Source: Marinomonas transparens (GTDB lineage Bacteria > Pseudomonadota > Gammaproteobacteria > Pseudomonadales > Marinomonadaceae). Taken from it: 64,000 nt of DNA. The stretch's first letter is position 1. Each line of letters starts with the position of its first letter. The notes beneath the pieces are model-generated. The model worked only from the letters and a program-made list of their open reading frames with translations. It made no database searches and had not been told where the DNA came from. The translations under genes were made by a program, and so were the position numbers. Below, one piece after another: positions 40,035 through 47,639 of the stretch. The stretch is taken from contig NZ_JAEMNX010000022.1 in NCBI RefSeq assembly GCF_016463975.1, positions 1 through 64,000 of the forward strand, given 5' to 3'.

Positions 40035-40051
40035 TGATAATTACTTTATCA
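40035..40051. promoter_or_regulatory. possible Fur autoregulatory site
   Basis: TGATAA-ttact-TTATCA, a perfect 6-base inverted repeat in the fur-bamE gap that recalls half of the Fur consensus; match to the full 19-mer is only fair. Confidence 0.35.
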
Positions 40052-40079
40052 TTAGCATACCTGAGTTAGGATGATACCA

Positions 40080-40397
40080 ATGAAAAAATCAATTTTTATA
40101 CTATGCGCTGCACTTTCGCTTAGCGCATGCAGTTTATTTCCACCACCTTACAAGGCCCCTGTTGCGCAAGGAAACCTTATTACAGAGGAACAGCTTGCTA
40201 AATTACAAGTTGGTATGTCTGAATCTCAAGTTACTTACCTCCTGGGGAACCCGATGATAAGAGATACATTCAAGCCAAATGAATGGCACTACTTATACGT
40301 TATCAAACACGCTACACCAGACGCACCTAAAAGTGCTGCCGATAACTTAACTTTAATTTTTAACGCTGGCACCTTGGCCCAAATCAAAAACAACTAA
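40080..40397 (+). CDS. bamE: outer membrane assembly lipoprotein BamE (SmpA/OmlA)
   Basis: 105-aa lipoprotein of the BAM complex that inserts beta-barrel proteins. Start at MKKSIFILC, nine bases after AGG. The signal peptide ends in the lipobox LSAC, with lipidated Cys at residue 17. The BamE fold follows: LITEEQLAKLQVGMSESQVTYLLGNPMI, then NEWHYLYVIK. Tail-to-tail overlap of four bases with rnfH. Confidence 0.94.
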   Translation: MKKSIFILCAALSLSACSLFPPPYKAPVAQGNLITEEQLAKLQVGMSESQVTYLLGNPMIRDTFKPNEWHYLYVIKHATPDAPKSAADNLTLIFNAGTLAQIKNN

Positions 40398-40678
40398 TCT
40401 TTTGCTGCTTTCGCTGCGCGGTTGGCCCTAGCTTGCTTAGGGTCAACGATTAGTTCCCGATAAATCTCTACACGCTCACCCGCCTTGAGCTCCTGCTCAT
40501 CAGCATTTCTTACTGCTTTACCAAAAATACCGACTTTCACCGTCTCCACATCCAATCCCGGAAAGAAGGCTTCCATATTAGAACGACGCACGGCCTCACG
40601 CACGCTGCAGCCGTCTTCAACTTCTAAAGTAATTATCTTCTGCTTTTCCGGCAAAGCATAAGCTACTTCTACTCTCAT
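40394..40678 (-). CDS. rnfH: RnfH/RatB ubiquitin-like protein
   Basis: 94-aa beta-grasp protein of the RnfH family, the usual partner of RatA; role not firmly known. Start at MRVEVAYALPEKQ, the conserved family start. Core VEDGCSVREAVRRSN, FPGLDVETVKVGIFGKAV, then LKAGERVEIYRELIVDPKQAR, which is the signature tail. Starts one base after the ratA stop. Confidence 0.93.
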   Translation of the reverse strand: MRVEVAYALPEKQKIITLEVEDGCSVREAVRRSNMEAFFPGLDVETVKVGIFGKAVRNADEQELKAGERVEIYRELIVDPKQARANRAAKAAKD

Positions 40679-40679
40679 A

Positions 40680-41111
40680 TTATTTACCGTATACCACAAT
40701 GGCACGCTTACTAAAGGCTTCCACCATAGAGTTTGCAATTTGACTAAACACACCGCCAAAAGCAAACTTCAGCATGCCACTTAATTCAAAATCAATCGTT
40801 AATGCAATCTTACAACTCGTAGCAGACAACTCAGTAAAGGTCCAAATACCATGCAACCTTTTAAAAGGCCCTTTCACCAAGGTCATCTCTATTTTATTAA
40901 ACTCTTGCAAAAAGTTTTTAGTCGTAAAAGATTGTCGTACCGGGCCCTTCCCTACCTCTAAAGATGCAACTATTTCATCTGATGTATGAGATATCAAAGT
41001 CGCATTCAAGCAACCGGGTAAAAACTCTGGATAACCGTCTATATCATTTACCAACGCAAACATTTGCTCACAACTGTAATTAACATGAGCAAAGCGCTCT
41101 ATATGACTCAA
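40680..41111 (-). CDS. ratA: ribosome association toxin RatA (START domain)
   Basis: 143-aa polyketide-cyclase/START-fold protein of the RatA/COQ10 family; in E. coli it blocks 70S association, and homologues bind ubiquinone. SCEQMFALVNDIDGYPEFLPGC near the N-end and GPFKRLHGIWTFTEL near 80 are diagnostic. Paired with rnfH and next to smpB-ssrA, the conserved arrangement. Confidence 0.92.
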   Translation of the reverse strand: MSHIERFAHVNYSCEQMFALVNDIDGYPEFLPGCLNATLISHTSDEIVASLEVGKGPVRQSFTTKNFLQEFNKIEMTLVKGPFKRLHGIWTFTELSATSCKIALTIDFELSGMLKFAFGGVFSQIANSMVEAFSKRAIVVYGK

Positions 41112-41112
41112 A

Positions 41113-42471
41113 CTACACTCCTATCCAACCTGCAACAGTAATCACAATCATCATGGGAATACTGATGTACTTCAATATGTTATACCACCATTTAAAATGG
41201 CCGGCCTGCTTAGTCACCTTCTCATTTTGCAACATGGAACGAGGGATAAACCAAGCCACCAAAACAGACAATAAAATGGCCCCAAATGGTAACAAGATCA
41301 GAGAGGTTAATTCATCTAATAATTCAAAAAAGTTAAGATCAAACAGAACCTTGTTGTCCCAGTGATTAAAAGACAACAACACCACAATACCAATAAGCCA
41401 TGCTGCAATACCTAACAGCAAAGCCGCCTTAAAACGATCGATGTAAAATTTCTCATGCATCCAAGCAACAAATAACTCAAGCATTGAAATGGCAGACGTT
41501 AACGCAGCAATCACCAACAGAACGAAAAACACGCCACCAACAACTTGGCCGGCAGGTAAACTGCCAAAAATAATAGGCAAAGACACAAAGGTTAAACTTG
41601 GCCCAGCTTCCACATCAATATTCAAAGCAAACACAAGAGGGAAAATCACCAACCCAGCTAAAATCGCCACCAGCAGATCCACACCAACCACAATGGTACA
41701 GGCTCGAGCGATAGACATACGTTTATTCATGTAAGCGCCATAGGAAAACATAGCCCCCATCCCTACACTCAAACTAAATAAAGCGTGACCAATGGCCGAC
41801 AACACCACATCAAAAGTAATGTCCTGCCAAGACCAATGGAATAAAAAAGCCAATGCTTCAGAAGTGTTGCCAATAACAAGCGAATAAGTTGCCAATACAA
41901 CCAATATAATAATAAGTGAAGGCAACAAAATACGAACAATCGCGGATAGTCCACGAATCACCGACTGACCAACCGTCAACACCACCAACATCATAAAGAT
42001 AGAATGCCAAAGCAGCATTTCCCCCGGCGAAGCTAGCAAGGAATCATACATACTCGCCGCACCCTCATGACTAATACCCTTAAAGTCGCCTGAGACAGCA
42101 CGCTCCAAATAGCCAATCGACCAACCCGCTATCACGCTGTAGAAACTCAATATCAAAAAGCCTGTAATACCTGCGATCCAAGGGGCAACCACCCAAGCAG
42201 AATGAACAATACGGCGTTCACTAAGATCATTAACGGTATCAATAGGATTAGAGCGAACCGTACGCCCCAACGCCACCTCGGCCATCAATACAGGCAAACC
42301 AACTAATAACAAACACAAGCAATACACCAACAGGAAAGCGCCACCGCCATTCTGACCGAGCAAATAAGGAAACTTCCAAATATTCCCCAAGCCCACTGCG
42401 GAACCACTGGCCGCAAAAATAAATATTAATGGACTCGACCAGATACCTTGTAAACATCGACTTTCAGGCAT
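41113..42471 (-). CDS. sodium:neurotransmitter symporter family transporter
   Basis: 452-aa LeuT-fold (SNF/NSS) Na+-coupled symporter with about eleven membrane spans. The first span has the unwound Na+/substrate site FAASGSAVGLGNIWKFPYLLGQNGGGAF, the strongest family hallmark. Likely imports an amino acid or similar solute; substrate unknown. It ends one base from the ratA start, so it may be co-transcribed with ratA-rnfH. Confidence 0.93.
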   Translation of the reverse strand: MPESRCLQGIWSSPLIFIFAASGSAVGLGNIWKFPYLLGQNGGGAFLLVYCLCLLLVGLPVLMAEVALGRTVRSNPIDTVNDLSERRIVHSAWVVAPWIAGITGFLILSFYSVIAGWSIGYLERAVSGDFKGISHEGAASMYDSLLASPGEMLLWHSIFMMLVVLTVGQSVIRGLSAIVRILLPSLIIILVVLATYSLVIGNTSEALAFLFHWSWQDITFDVVLSAIGHALFSLSVGMGAMFSYGAYMNKRMSIARACTIVVGVDLLVAILAGLVIFPLVFALNIDVEAGPSLTFVSLPIIFGSLPAGQVVGGVFFVLLVIAALTSAISMLELFVAWMHEKFYIDRFKAALLLGIAAWLIGIVVLLSFNHWDNKVLFDLNFFELLDELTSLILLPFGAILLSVLVAWFIPRSMLQNEKVTKQAGHFKWWYNILKYISIPMMIVITVAGWIGV

Positions 42472-42652
42472 AAATTACGCTCTAAATTAAGCAAGTATCA
42501 TTTAATAATAGGGGTAAAAGATCGGGATGACTAATTCCTTCTCAAATCCCACAAATACATTTGTATTAACCGATACGAATTTTCTAACATTCGGAGGCAT
42601 ACCTCAAGAAAAGCATAGGTTTTTGCCCCTATCGACCGTATAATTTCTAACT

Positions 42653-43135
42653 ATGAGTAAAGTAAAGAAAAAATCCAACAGTACAGGCACCATTGCACTT
42701 AACAAACGCGCGAAACATGACTACTTTGTCGACCAAAAGTTTGAAGCGGGGCTTGTTTTAGCGGGATGGGAAGTAAAAAGCCTACGAGAAGGCAAGGCTC
42801 AACTAGTCGATTCCTTCGTCATCATCCATCAAAACGAAGCATGGCTGGTAGGTGCACGCATTACGCCATTACTAAGCGCGTCCACACACGTTGTATGTGA
42901 GCCCATGCGCCAGCGTAAACTACTACTAAACCGCAAAGAGCTTGAGAAAATAATTCAAGTGACCGAGCAAAAGGGCAAAACCTGTGCAGCCATGGCGCTG
43001 TACTGGAAAGGAAACAAAATCAAGTGTGAAGTCGCACTGGTAACCGGTAAGAAAGAGCACGACAAACGTGACACAGAACGCAACCGCGACTGGGCACGAG
43101 ATAAAGAACGTTTAATGAAGCACAACAACAATTAA
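42653..43135 (+). CDS. smpB: SsrA-binding protein SmpB
   Basis: 160-aa oligonucleotide-fold protein that binds tmRNA and rescues stalled ribosomes. [34 protein letters not shown] near 40 and the C-terminal basic tail with [18 protein letters not shown] are intact. Its partner gene ssrA starts 110 bp downstream on the same strand. Confidence 0.97.
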   Translation: MSKVKKKSNSTGTIALNKRAKHDYFVDQKFEAGLVLAGWEVKSLREGKAQLVDSFVIIHQNEAWLVGARITPLLSASTHVVCEPMRQRKLLLNRKELEKIIQVTEQKGKTCAAMALYWKGNKIKCEVALVTGKKEHDKRDTERNRDWARDKERLMKHNNN

Positions 43136-43245
43136 GCACAACATAAAACGGCACAGCCAAACTACTGTAAAGTGAAGATACTGCGCACTTTATATGTTAT
43201 CTCTAGCGCAAACTCTAGGTTTCCGTTAGAATCGCGTTACTTTTT

Positions 43246-43607
43246 GGGGGCGACATGGTTTCGACGTCGGTTACAAACCCAAAGGTGCATGTCGAGAGTG
43301 ATGCGTGATCTCGTAAATCCCCCGCATCAATTTAATAGTCGCAAACGACGAAAACTACGCTTTAGCAGCCTAAACCGCTGCTAGTGTGCTGCCCTCAGGT
43401 TGCTCGTAGCCAGAGACTCTGCAGTATCATAAATTACGAGATGCTAACTGATGCCCCGCCTAGGGATAAGGTTCTAAGACTAAGTAGGCTCGCCATTAAC
43501 ACCCTGTCCTTCGGGCGGTTCGTGGTCAAATAATAGAAGTGACTATGCATGTAGAGCCGATGGCAGAGGACTGACGGACGGGGGTTCGATCCCCCCCGCC
43601 TCCACCA
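43246..43607 (+). ncRNA. ssrA: transfer-messenger RNA (tmRNA)
   Basis: About 362 nt, starting GGGGGCGACATGGTTTCGACG and ending in the tRNA-like GGTTCGATCC...CCA. The resume codon GCA at 43341 opens the tag reading ANDENYALAA followed by TAA at 43371. The 3' terminal 26 bases are the attachment core of the prophage; the gene is regenerated intact by the integration, but its native terminator is now about 13.4 kb away, beyond attR. The 5' end is placed by homology and could differ by one or two bases. Confidence 0.96.
43582..43607 (+). other. attL core (3' end of ssrA)
   Basis: 26 bases starting GGGTTCGATCC and ending CTCCACCA, identical to 56938-56963. It covers the T-arm 3' strand and acceptor end of tmRNA, a standard target for tyrosine integrases. 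Confidence 0.93.
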
Positions 43608-43653
43608 CTTAAGCGATTGATTTTAAAAGGGTTTGCACTTTTTAAAGTTAATC

Positions 43654-43674
43654 CGACACACAAACGACACACCG
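43654..43674 (+). repeat. left copy of a 21-bp repeat, possible integrase arm site
   Basis: CGACACAC spaced into two copies 11 bp apart; the 21-mer recurs with one mismatch at 56824-56844 in the same orientation. It lies 47 bp inside attL, fitting an integrase arm-binding site. Confidence 0.55.
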
Positions 43675-43688
43675 TTTGTAAGTCACAT

Positions 43689-43722
43689 AAAAAAGAGAGC
43701 TAAATTAGCTCTCTTTTTTTTC
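43689..43722. terminator. terminator at the end of the late operon
   Basis: AAAAAAGAGAGCTAA / TTAGCTCTCTTTTTT perfect stem with long A and T flanks; it overlaps the stop of the last leftward prophage gene. Confidence 0.88.
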
Positions 43723-43833
43723 GTCTTCTAATCGCTTTATTCGAATATGATAATTCCAAAGAATATAGCTTAAAAGCATTACTGAACTGTTTGCTCCAGT
43801 CCCTGTTATTTGATTAATTAACTCTAAATCCAT
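43705..43833 (-). CDS. 42-aa prophage membrane protein
   Basis: Tiny protein beginning MDLELINQITGTG. It has one hydrophobic stretch (SSVMLLSYILWNY, about 16-28) and a basic/acidic tail (HIRIKRLEDEKKES). Its start overlaps the preceding stop by one base (TAATG). Last gene of the late operon, after the transglycosylase; a holin/spanin-like lysis role or a virion membrane protein are both possible. Not recognised by family. Confidence 0.6.
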   Translation of the reverse strand: MDLELINQITGTGANSSVMLLSYILWNYHIRIKRLEDEKKES

Positions 43834-43976
43834 TAATCCACCATTTCCGCTGCAAATTCACCCGCCGCATTACCAGCGGTTGTTGCAACTGGTGCTGGTA
43901 CATTCAAACTAATTAAAACAACCGTTACGACAGACCCTGCCAACCATTTAACAATTTTCCCTTTAAAAAACTTCAT
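43833..43976 (-). CDS. 47-aa prophage membrane protein
   Basis: Begins MKFFKGKIVKWLAGSVV; one membrane span (about 11-25, GSVVTVVLISLNV) and an Ala/Gly-rich end. Start overlaps the transglycosylase stop by four bases (ATGA), so expression is coupled. Possible small lysis or virion membrane protein; unknown family. Confidence 0.6.
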   Translation of the reverse strand: MKFFKGKIVKWLAGSVVTVVLISLNVPAPVATTAGNAAGEFAAEMVD

Positions 43977-44449
43977 GCTGTTAATTCCTTTATTGAATTG
44001 TTGATATACCAAGTCGAAAACGGCACCGCGCCTATCTCAAAGTGGATGATTGCTTTTACCAGTTTTGGTAATTTTTCTTTTACGCTGATTTGTTCATCAG
44101 CCCCCACACCCGCCGCACTCGCTACGCTGTTTATATAAGCGTCCGTTGGGTTTTCATGCGCTGGAGCATATCGAGAGATAAGACCGCGCACGGTGTTTAA
44201 GCCGTAGAGCTTTTCATAATTCGTTAGCAGCTTGGCCCCTGCTCGTATTCCGTATGAATAGCTTTTAAAGCTTTCAAAGGTAGGGTCATCACCTTGTACT
44301 TTACCGTCCCATGCAATGTTCGTTTTCACGACATTCATAGGGTTTTTGTTGCGCATACCACGCACGTTATCCACTGCTAGCATTTTGCTCCCCCTGTAGA
44401 TCAGATAAGCCAGCCCAAGACCGCCAAGGGTTAGAACTGCTTTATTCAT
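43973..44449 (-). CDS. virion-associated lytic transglycosylase
   Basis: 158 aa. N-terminal membrane anchor (LTLGGLGLAYLIYRG), then a lysozyme-like domain with RGMRNKNPMNVV, FESFKSYSYGIRAGAKLL near 60 and ISRYAPAHENPTDAYINSVASAAGV near 90-115. These motifs are shared by small peptidoglycan-cleaving proteins common in PM2- and PRD1-type phages and other small prophages. A membrane anchor fits a virion-carried enzyme that opens the cell wall during genome entry, and it may serve in lysis as well. Confidence 0.78.
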   Translation of the reverse strand: MNKAVLTLGGLGLAYLIYRGSKMLAVDNVRGMRNKNPMNVVKTNIAWDGKVQGDDPTFESFKSYSYGIRAGAKLLTNYEKLYGLNTVRGLISRYAPAHENPTDAYINSVASAAGVGADEQISVKEKLPKLVKAIIHFEIGAVPFSTWYINNSIKELTA

Positions 44450-44461
44450 TGTTTAATGTCC

Positions 44462-45127
44462 TTACTGGTATCGAATGCAATATAGAAAAGTGACATTTTT
44501 CATTGTTGTTTCCGTCGCACCCGAACTGTTAATAGAATGAGTGTGATTGCCATTCACATTGATTGTATGGGTGTGTTCTCCAGCATAATCCGTATACATA
44601 ACAGTTCCTCCTGCCCGCGCCGTATCAGGAGCAACGCGAGGGGTATTGTCATTTGGCGAACCGACAATTCCATGCCTATGATTACCCGCTGCTCCCATAG
44701 AGTGACTGTGATTGCCAGCCGCTCCCATAGAGTGACTATGTGCCCTGTTGTTATCTCCTTGGTAACGTCCTAGTGTTGGCGCTGAGTCCAACCCAGCGCC
44801 ATTATCAAAGCCGCGACCAACTACGCCCCTATGGTCTGGAATGGTGAAGGTAGTAGAGCCATTCCCTGTACCAAATTGACCACGCTGCTTACTGGCTTGA
44901 TCTACAATATTTCCACTCGCTTGCGCGTATTCCCAAAGCCGCCAAAAGGTTTCCCTGCTTAGCTCTGCACCATTGGCCTTAATGGTGTTTTCTGGTGGTA
45001 CTGAAGAAGCGTATTTTTCAATACGTCCCACACCGCCGAATTCCATGGAGCGTAGAATTTCAATCTCAGCATTAACGTTTTCAATGTCCTTAATAAGCTT
45101 TGCACTTCCAACAAAATAAACGGCCAT
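44462..45127 (-). CDS. collar-domain fibre/receptor-binding protein
   Basis: 221 aa. The middle (TFTIPDHRGVVGRGFDNGAG, about 90-108) is the phage tail-collar fold. It is followed by a run of His-rich turns, GNHSHSMGAAGNHSHSMGAAGNH and later GEHTHTI and GNHTHSI, where HxH pairs in T4 gp12-like fibres hold metal along a trimer axis. C-terminal FLYCIRYQ is the usual end. In a tailless phage it most likely forms vertex spikes and binds the host receptor. The start overlaps the stop of the preceding gene by one base. Confidence 0.8.
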   Translation of the reverse strand: MAVYFVGSAKLIKDIENVNAEIEILRSMEFGGVGRIEKYASSVPPENTIKANGAELSRETFWRLWEYAQASGNIVDQASKQRGQFGTGNGSTTFTIPDHRGVVGRGFDNGAGLDSAPTLGRYQGDNNRAHSHSMGAAGNHSHSMGAAGNHRHGIVGSPNDNTPRVAPDTARAGGTVMYTDYAGEHTHTINVNGNHTHSINSSGATETTMKNVTFLYCIRYQ

Positions 45128-45975
45128 TAGAATTCCTCCAGAACGTGAATAGAAATCGTCTCACCTGAAGGATTCCAAACTTTAACCGCCGCGCTGTGGT
45201 GCTGTGCAATCTCTCCCATTAAGCCGCCACCACAAGGCAAAATTGCGCCTGTGTTAGCCGTGGCGCTTGTGTGACTAATGCGGCAAAGCGTGGTCTTTTC
45301 AGATTCAGAATACCCCTGTACTAACAGACGTTTACGATTGACACGCCCCGCGATGGTTAAAGAGCTATTAGCAGATAATGCATACTCACTTGTCACCATG
45401 TTTAAAGTGGCAGCGCTTTTGATTTCTGGTAACTCAGAAACAGCAACAGACGAGCCGGATACATCAACTAAGGGCATTTCAGAAACCGCCACAGACGAGC
45501 CGGACACATCAACTAGGGGCATTTCGGAAACGGCAACCGCACCAGACACCGCCACAGATGAACCAGACACATCAACCACAGGCATTTCGGAAACGGCAAC
45601 CGCACCAGAAACCGCCACAGACGAACCGGACACATCAACCACGGGCATTTCGGAAACAGCAACCGCGCCAGAGATAGCCACAGACGAGCCGGACACATCC
45701 ACCGTATTGATAATTTCAGCACTGATGGTGGCACCTTCAAACAGCTTACGAAACTCACCCTCACAGATAATCACATCAGCAACTAGCTCTGTATCACCTT
45801 TATTCTGTATGCTGATTTCGTTAAATTTTGGAAACCGAACCTGACTACCACTTGGAATTTCAGCGCGCTTTCCACTGGCTTGCAGCTCCAATGAATGCGC
45901 GCCATCCAGATAGACAAACGATTCCCCAGTAATTGAAATCAACGTTTTTTCAAACGGCTGTAACTGTATTTTCAT
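45127..45975 (-). CDS. tandem-repeat structural protein (spike/fibre)
   Basis: 282 aa with a compact N-terminal domain (about 1-85), a repeat region (about 90-183) and a C-terminal domain (about 185-282). The repeats are three units of 21 residues (VDVSGSSVAVSGAVAVSEMP) and two shortened to about 15, a pattern apt for a beta-rich stalk. The C-terminal part (SSLTIAGRVNRKRLLVQGYS and the Gly-rich TGAILPCGGGLMGEIAQH) looks like a small globular head. Probably a virion vertex protein upstream of the collar-type fibre. Not recognised by family. Confidence 0.65.
   Translation of the reverse strand: MKIQLQPFEKTLISITGESFVYLDGAHSLELQASGKRAEIPSGSQVRFPKFNEISIQNKGDTELVADVIICEGEFRKLFEGATISAEIINTVDVSGSSVAISGAVAVSEMPVVDVSGSSVAVSGAVAVSEMPVVDVSGSSVAVSGAVAVSEMPLVDVSGSSVAVSEMPLVDVSGSSVAVSELPEIKSAATLNMVTSEYALSANSSLTIAGRVNRKRLLVQGYSESEKTTLCRISHTSATANTGAILPCGGGLMGEIAQHHSAAVKVWNPSGETISIHVLEEF
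45428..45706 (-). repeat. 63-bp tandem repeats in the spike gene
   Basis: Five near-identical units; three of 63 bp and two shortened to 45 bp by an in-frame loss of 18 bp (six residues SGAVAV). Slippage or recombination here would change stalk length without frameshift. Confidence 0.85.
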
Positions 45976-46529
45976 GCTTTACGGCTCCCTATCATGACGA
46001 CAAAGCCAAGCATCACCACGGCTAAAACGGCCCCAATGGTGTAAACCATTTTTGTTGATCCTTCGATCACATCAGAAGAGCCGCCCGTTGCTAATGAATT
46101 AGCCAAGTCTTTAATGGCTAAGGTGGAATTGGCCGCATTCACGCTATTTTGATTAACTAAAGATTCAGCGAATTCAAAACCGCTTTGCGTTGTCTCGTTT
46201 GCGCCTTCTATTGCGTCCGCAGCAAAGCCAATTGTCTGGCCTGCTAAATCACTGTTTTTATCAAGGGCGTACTTGGTTACATCTTCGTTTGAATCAACCA
46301 CATTTCCAGCGAATTCAAGCGCACTGTCACCAAACCCAAACGCTTGGCCGCTCTGTTCGCTCGCAAAATCGAAAGCACCTTCTACCGCGCCGTGATCAGT
46401 TGTGTAGACTGTATTATCATTACCCGCAACCACTGCACCGCCAGTCTCGATACCGTTTAAGCTGTAGTTGGCAACATTGTTTGTTGTGCTGTTTGAACTG
46501 TTCGACCTACTGCCCATCAGCGCCCCCAA
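45972..46529 (-). CDS. prophage structural protein with C-terminal anchor
   Basis: 185 aa. A polar, Asn/Ser-rich start is followed by about 100 residues of repeating amphipathic FxFAxxxxxxA-type units (AFDFASEQSGQAFGFGDSALEFAGNV and so on) and a final membrane span (MVYTIGAVLAVVMLGFVVMIG). Looks like a virion membrane protein that reaches inward or outward from the lipid layer. It overlaps the GNAT-like gene by 23 bases. Confidence 0.68.
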   Translation of the reverse strand: MGALMGSRSNSSNSTTNNVANYSLNGIETGGAVVAGNDNTVYTTDHGAVEGAFDFASEQSGQAFGFGDSALEFAGNVVDSNEDVTKYALDKNSDLAGQTIGFAADAIEGANETTQSGFEFAESLVNQNSVNAANSTLAIKDLANSLATGGSSDVIEGSTKMVYTIGAVLAVVMLGFVVMIGSRKA

Positions 46530-46896
46530 TATCTACTTTATAGACTCGCTCTTGCTCCACACCACCGAAGCCATAACCGCAGTACAAGCGATGTACTGCG
46601 GGGTTTTTCGTGTGATAGCGGATAGAGGCAAAGCCAAAAGCGCGAGCCTGATCAATCAAGAACGGCCCCACTTCTTTCATACCTTTACCACCCACACACA
46701 AAATCACTAATTGGCTCCCTTCGGGAAATGATTCACCGCGAGTGACTACCCATAAATCGACGTTTTCACCTTCCAGATGGTAAAGGTGGCTGACACCTTC
46801 ATTCACTTCTTTCTTGATGGTTTCAACATCTTCACCACACGAACCACATAGGTTTTTAGCTGTGTCTTCTGTCCACGATTTACGAGTCGCTTTCAT
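46507..46896 (-). CDS. GNAT-like acetyltransferase in the virion operon
   Basis: 129 aa. The C-half has the GNAT pattern VGGKGMKEVGPFLIDQARAFGF then HTKNPAVHRLYCGYGFGG, which is the usual helix and the NPAxxRLYxxxGF end of acetyltransferases. Two Cys (LCGSCG) lie near the N-end. It could modify a virion or host protein, or serve as a structural protein with this fold. It overlaps both neighbours by a few bases. Confidence 0.65.
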   Translation of the reverse strand: MKATRKSWTEDTAKNLCGSCGEDVETIKKEVNEGVSHLYHLEGENVDLWVVTRGESFPEGSQLVILCVGGKGMKEVGPFLIDQARAFGFASIRYHTKNPAVHRLYCGYGFGGVEQERVYKVDIGGADGQ

Positions 46897-47117
46897 CGTT
46901 TTTTACCCTTCATCATGAACCAGAGCACGGCCAGAACCACCGCACCAATGATGTAAGGCGTGTAGTTTGGCGAATCGTTGTAACCGCCAAATGAAAAGCC
47001 GCCTAGTGAGTTGTTACCACCTTTGTTTGATGAACTGGCACTAGATGACGGGCTAATGCCACCGCCGCCTGTGTCAACACCACCCACACCGCCAGCTAAT
47101 TGACTTGCTCCAGCCAT
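46893..47117 (-). CDS. 74-aa Gly/Ser-rich membrane protein
   Basis: Low-complexity Gly/Ser/Asn N-half (about 1-45) and one C-terminal membrane span (YIIGAVVLAVLWFMM) with a basic end GKKR. The type of small protein expected in the inner membrane of PM2-like virions. Overlaps neighbours by one to four bases. Confidence 0.65.
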   Translation of the reverse strand: MAGASQLAGGVGGVDTGGGGISPSSSASSSNKGGNNSLGGFSFGGYNDSPNYTPYIIGAVVLAVLWFMMKGKKR

Positions 47118-47200
47118 TAAGCCACCCCCAATTTCTTAGAAACAAAAAACGAGATAACCGCGACGATCAGCGACTTGAATAAGTAAGAAATAAACGTCAT
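47117..47200 (-). CDS. 27-aa prophage membrane peptide
   Basis: Reads MTFISYLFKSLIVAVISFF then VSKKLGVA; one membrane span with a basic tail. Start and stop each overlap a neighbour (TGATG, TAATG), and GGGGGTG lies before the start, so it is likely translated. Too short for family assignment. Confidence 0.5.
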   Translation of the reverse strand: MTFISYLFKSLIVAVISFFVSKKLGVA

Positions 47201-47343
47201 CAAATCACCCCCATTTTTTTAAAACCAAAATAAGCAAACACAGCAATTAACAACCACATAATCCAGCCGTAATTACTACCAGACCACCAACCCAGACCAA
47301 AACCGCCAGCACCCGCCAAGAGGGGTAATAAAAATAGTGGCAT
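47200..47343 (-). CDS. 47-aa prophage membrane protein
   Basis: Two hydrophobic parts (MPLFLLPLLAGAGGFGLGWW and IMWLLIAVFAYFGF) around a short polar turn SGSNYG, ending FKKMGVI. A small double-span protein in the virion operon, overlapping the next gene by one base. Confidence 0.55.
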   Translation of the reverse strand: MPLFLLPLLAGAGGFGLGWWSGSNYGWIMWLLIAVFAYFGFKKMGVI

Positions 47344-47627
47344 CACTTCCCCCTTAGCATGAGTGCAAAAAACAACAGGACAACAACCAAAACCCCGCCG
47401 CCAATTAAGAGCGGCGTATTTGATTGAGCCGATGCATAAACAACGGTTTCACCTGTATTTGTTTGGGCACTAGGAATTGTTGTGGCGTTATTACCTGCCG
47501 CGCTATTCTCTTGCGCCGCTGACTGCTGATAAGTTGCAGGGGCTGGCTCGCTGTCTTCAAACAACGAACCAGCGGCATCTTTGTAAACCGTAGATACGGC
47601 GCTTTTTGCATCATCCCACCAACCCAT
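47343..47627 (-). CDS. 94-aa prophage membrane protein
   Basis: Acidic/amphipathic start (MGWWDDAKSAVSTVYKDAAGS), a low-complexity Gln/Ala/Asn middle, and a C-terminal span (LLIGGGVLVVVLLFFALML) with basic end RGK. It directly follows the capsid gene (12 bp) and is a candidate virion membrane protein. Confidence 0.65.
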   Translation of the reverse strand: MGWWDDAKSAVSTVYKDAAGSLFEDSEPAPATYQQSAAQENSAAGNNATTIPSAQTNTGETVVYASAQSNTPLLIGGGVLVVVLLFFALMLRGK

Positions 47628-47639
47628 AAATAAAGCCCC

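Noticed and set aside
43172..43384. Open frame across the 5' half of ssrA
   Set aside because: It lies on the tmRNA gene; only the short tag frame (43341-43373) is used.
45428..45706. Possible CRISPR array
   Set aside because: Repeats are contiguous coding units without unique spacers, in frame within a structural gene.
45278..45844. Open frame of 188 codons with Thr/Asp/Glu repeats
   Set aside because: It is the antisense of the tandem-repeat spike gene; the repeats come from the 63-bp units and there is no start context.
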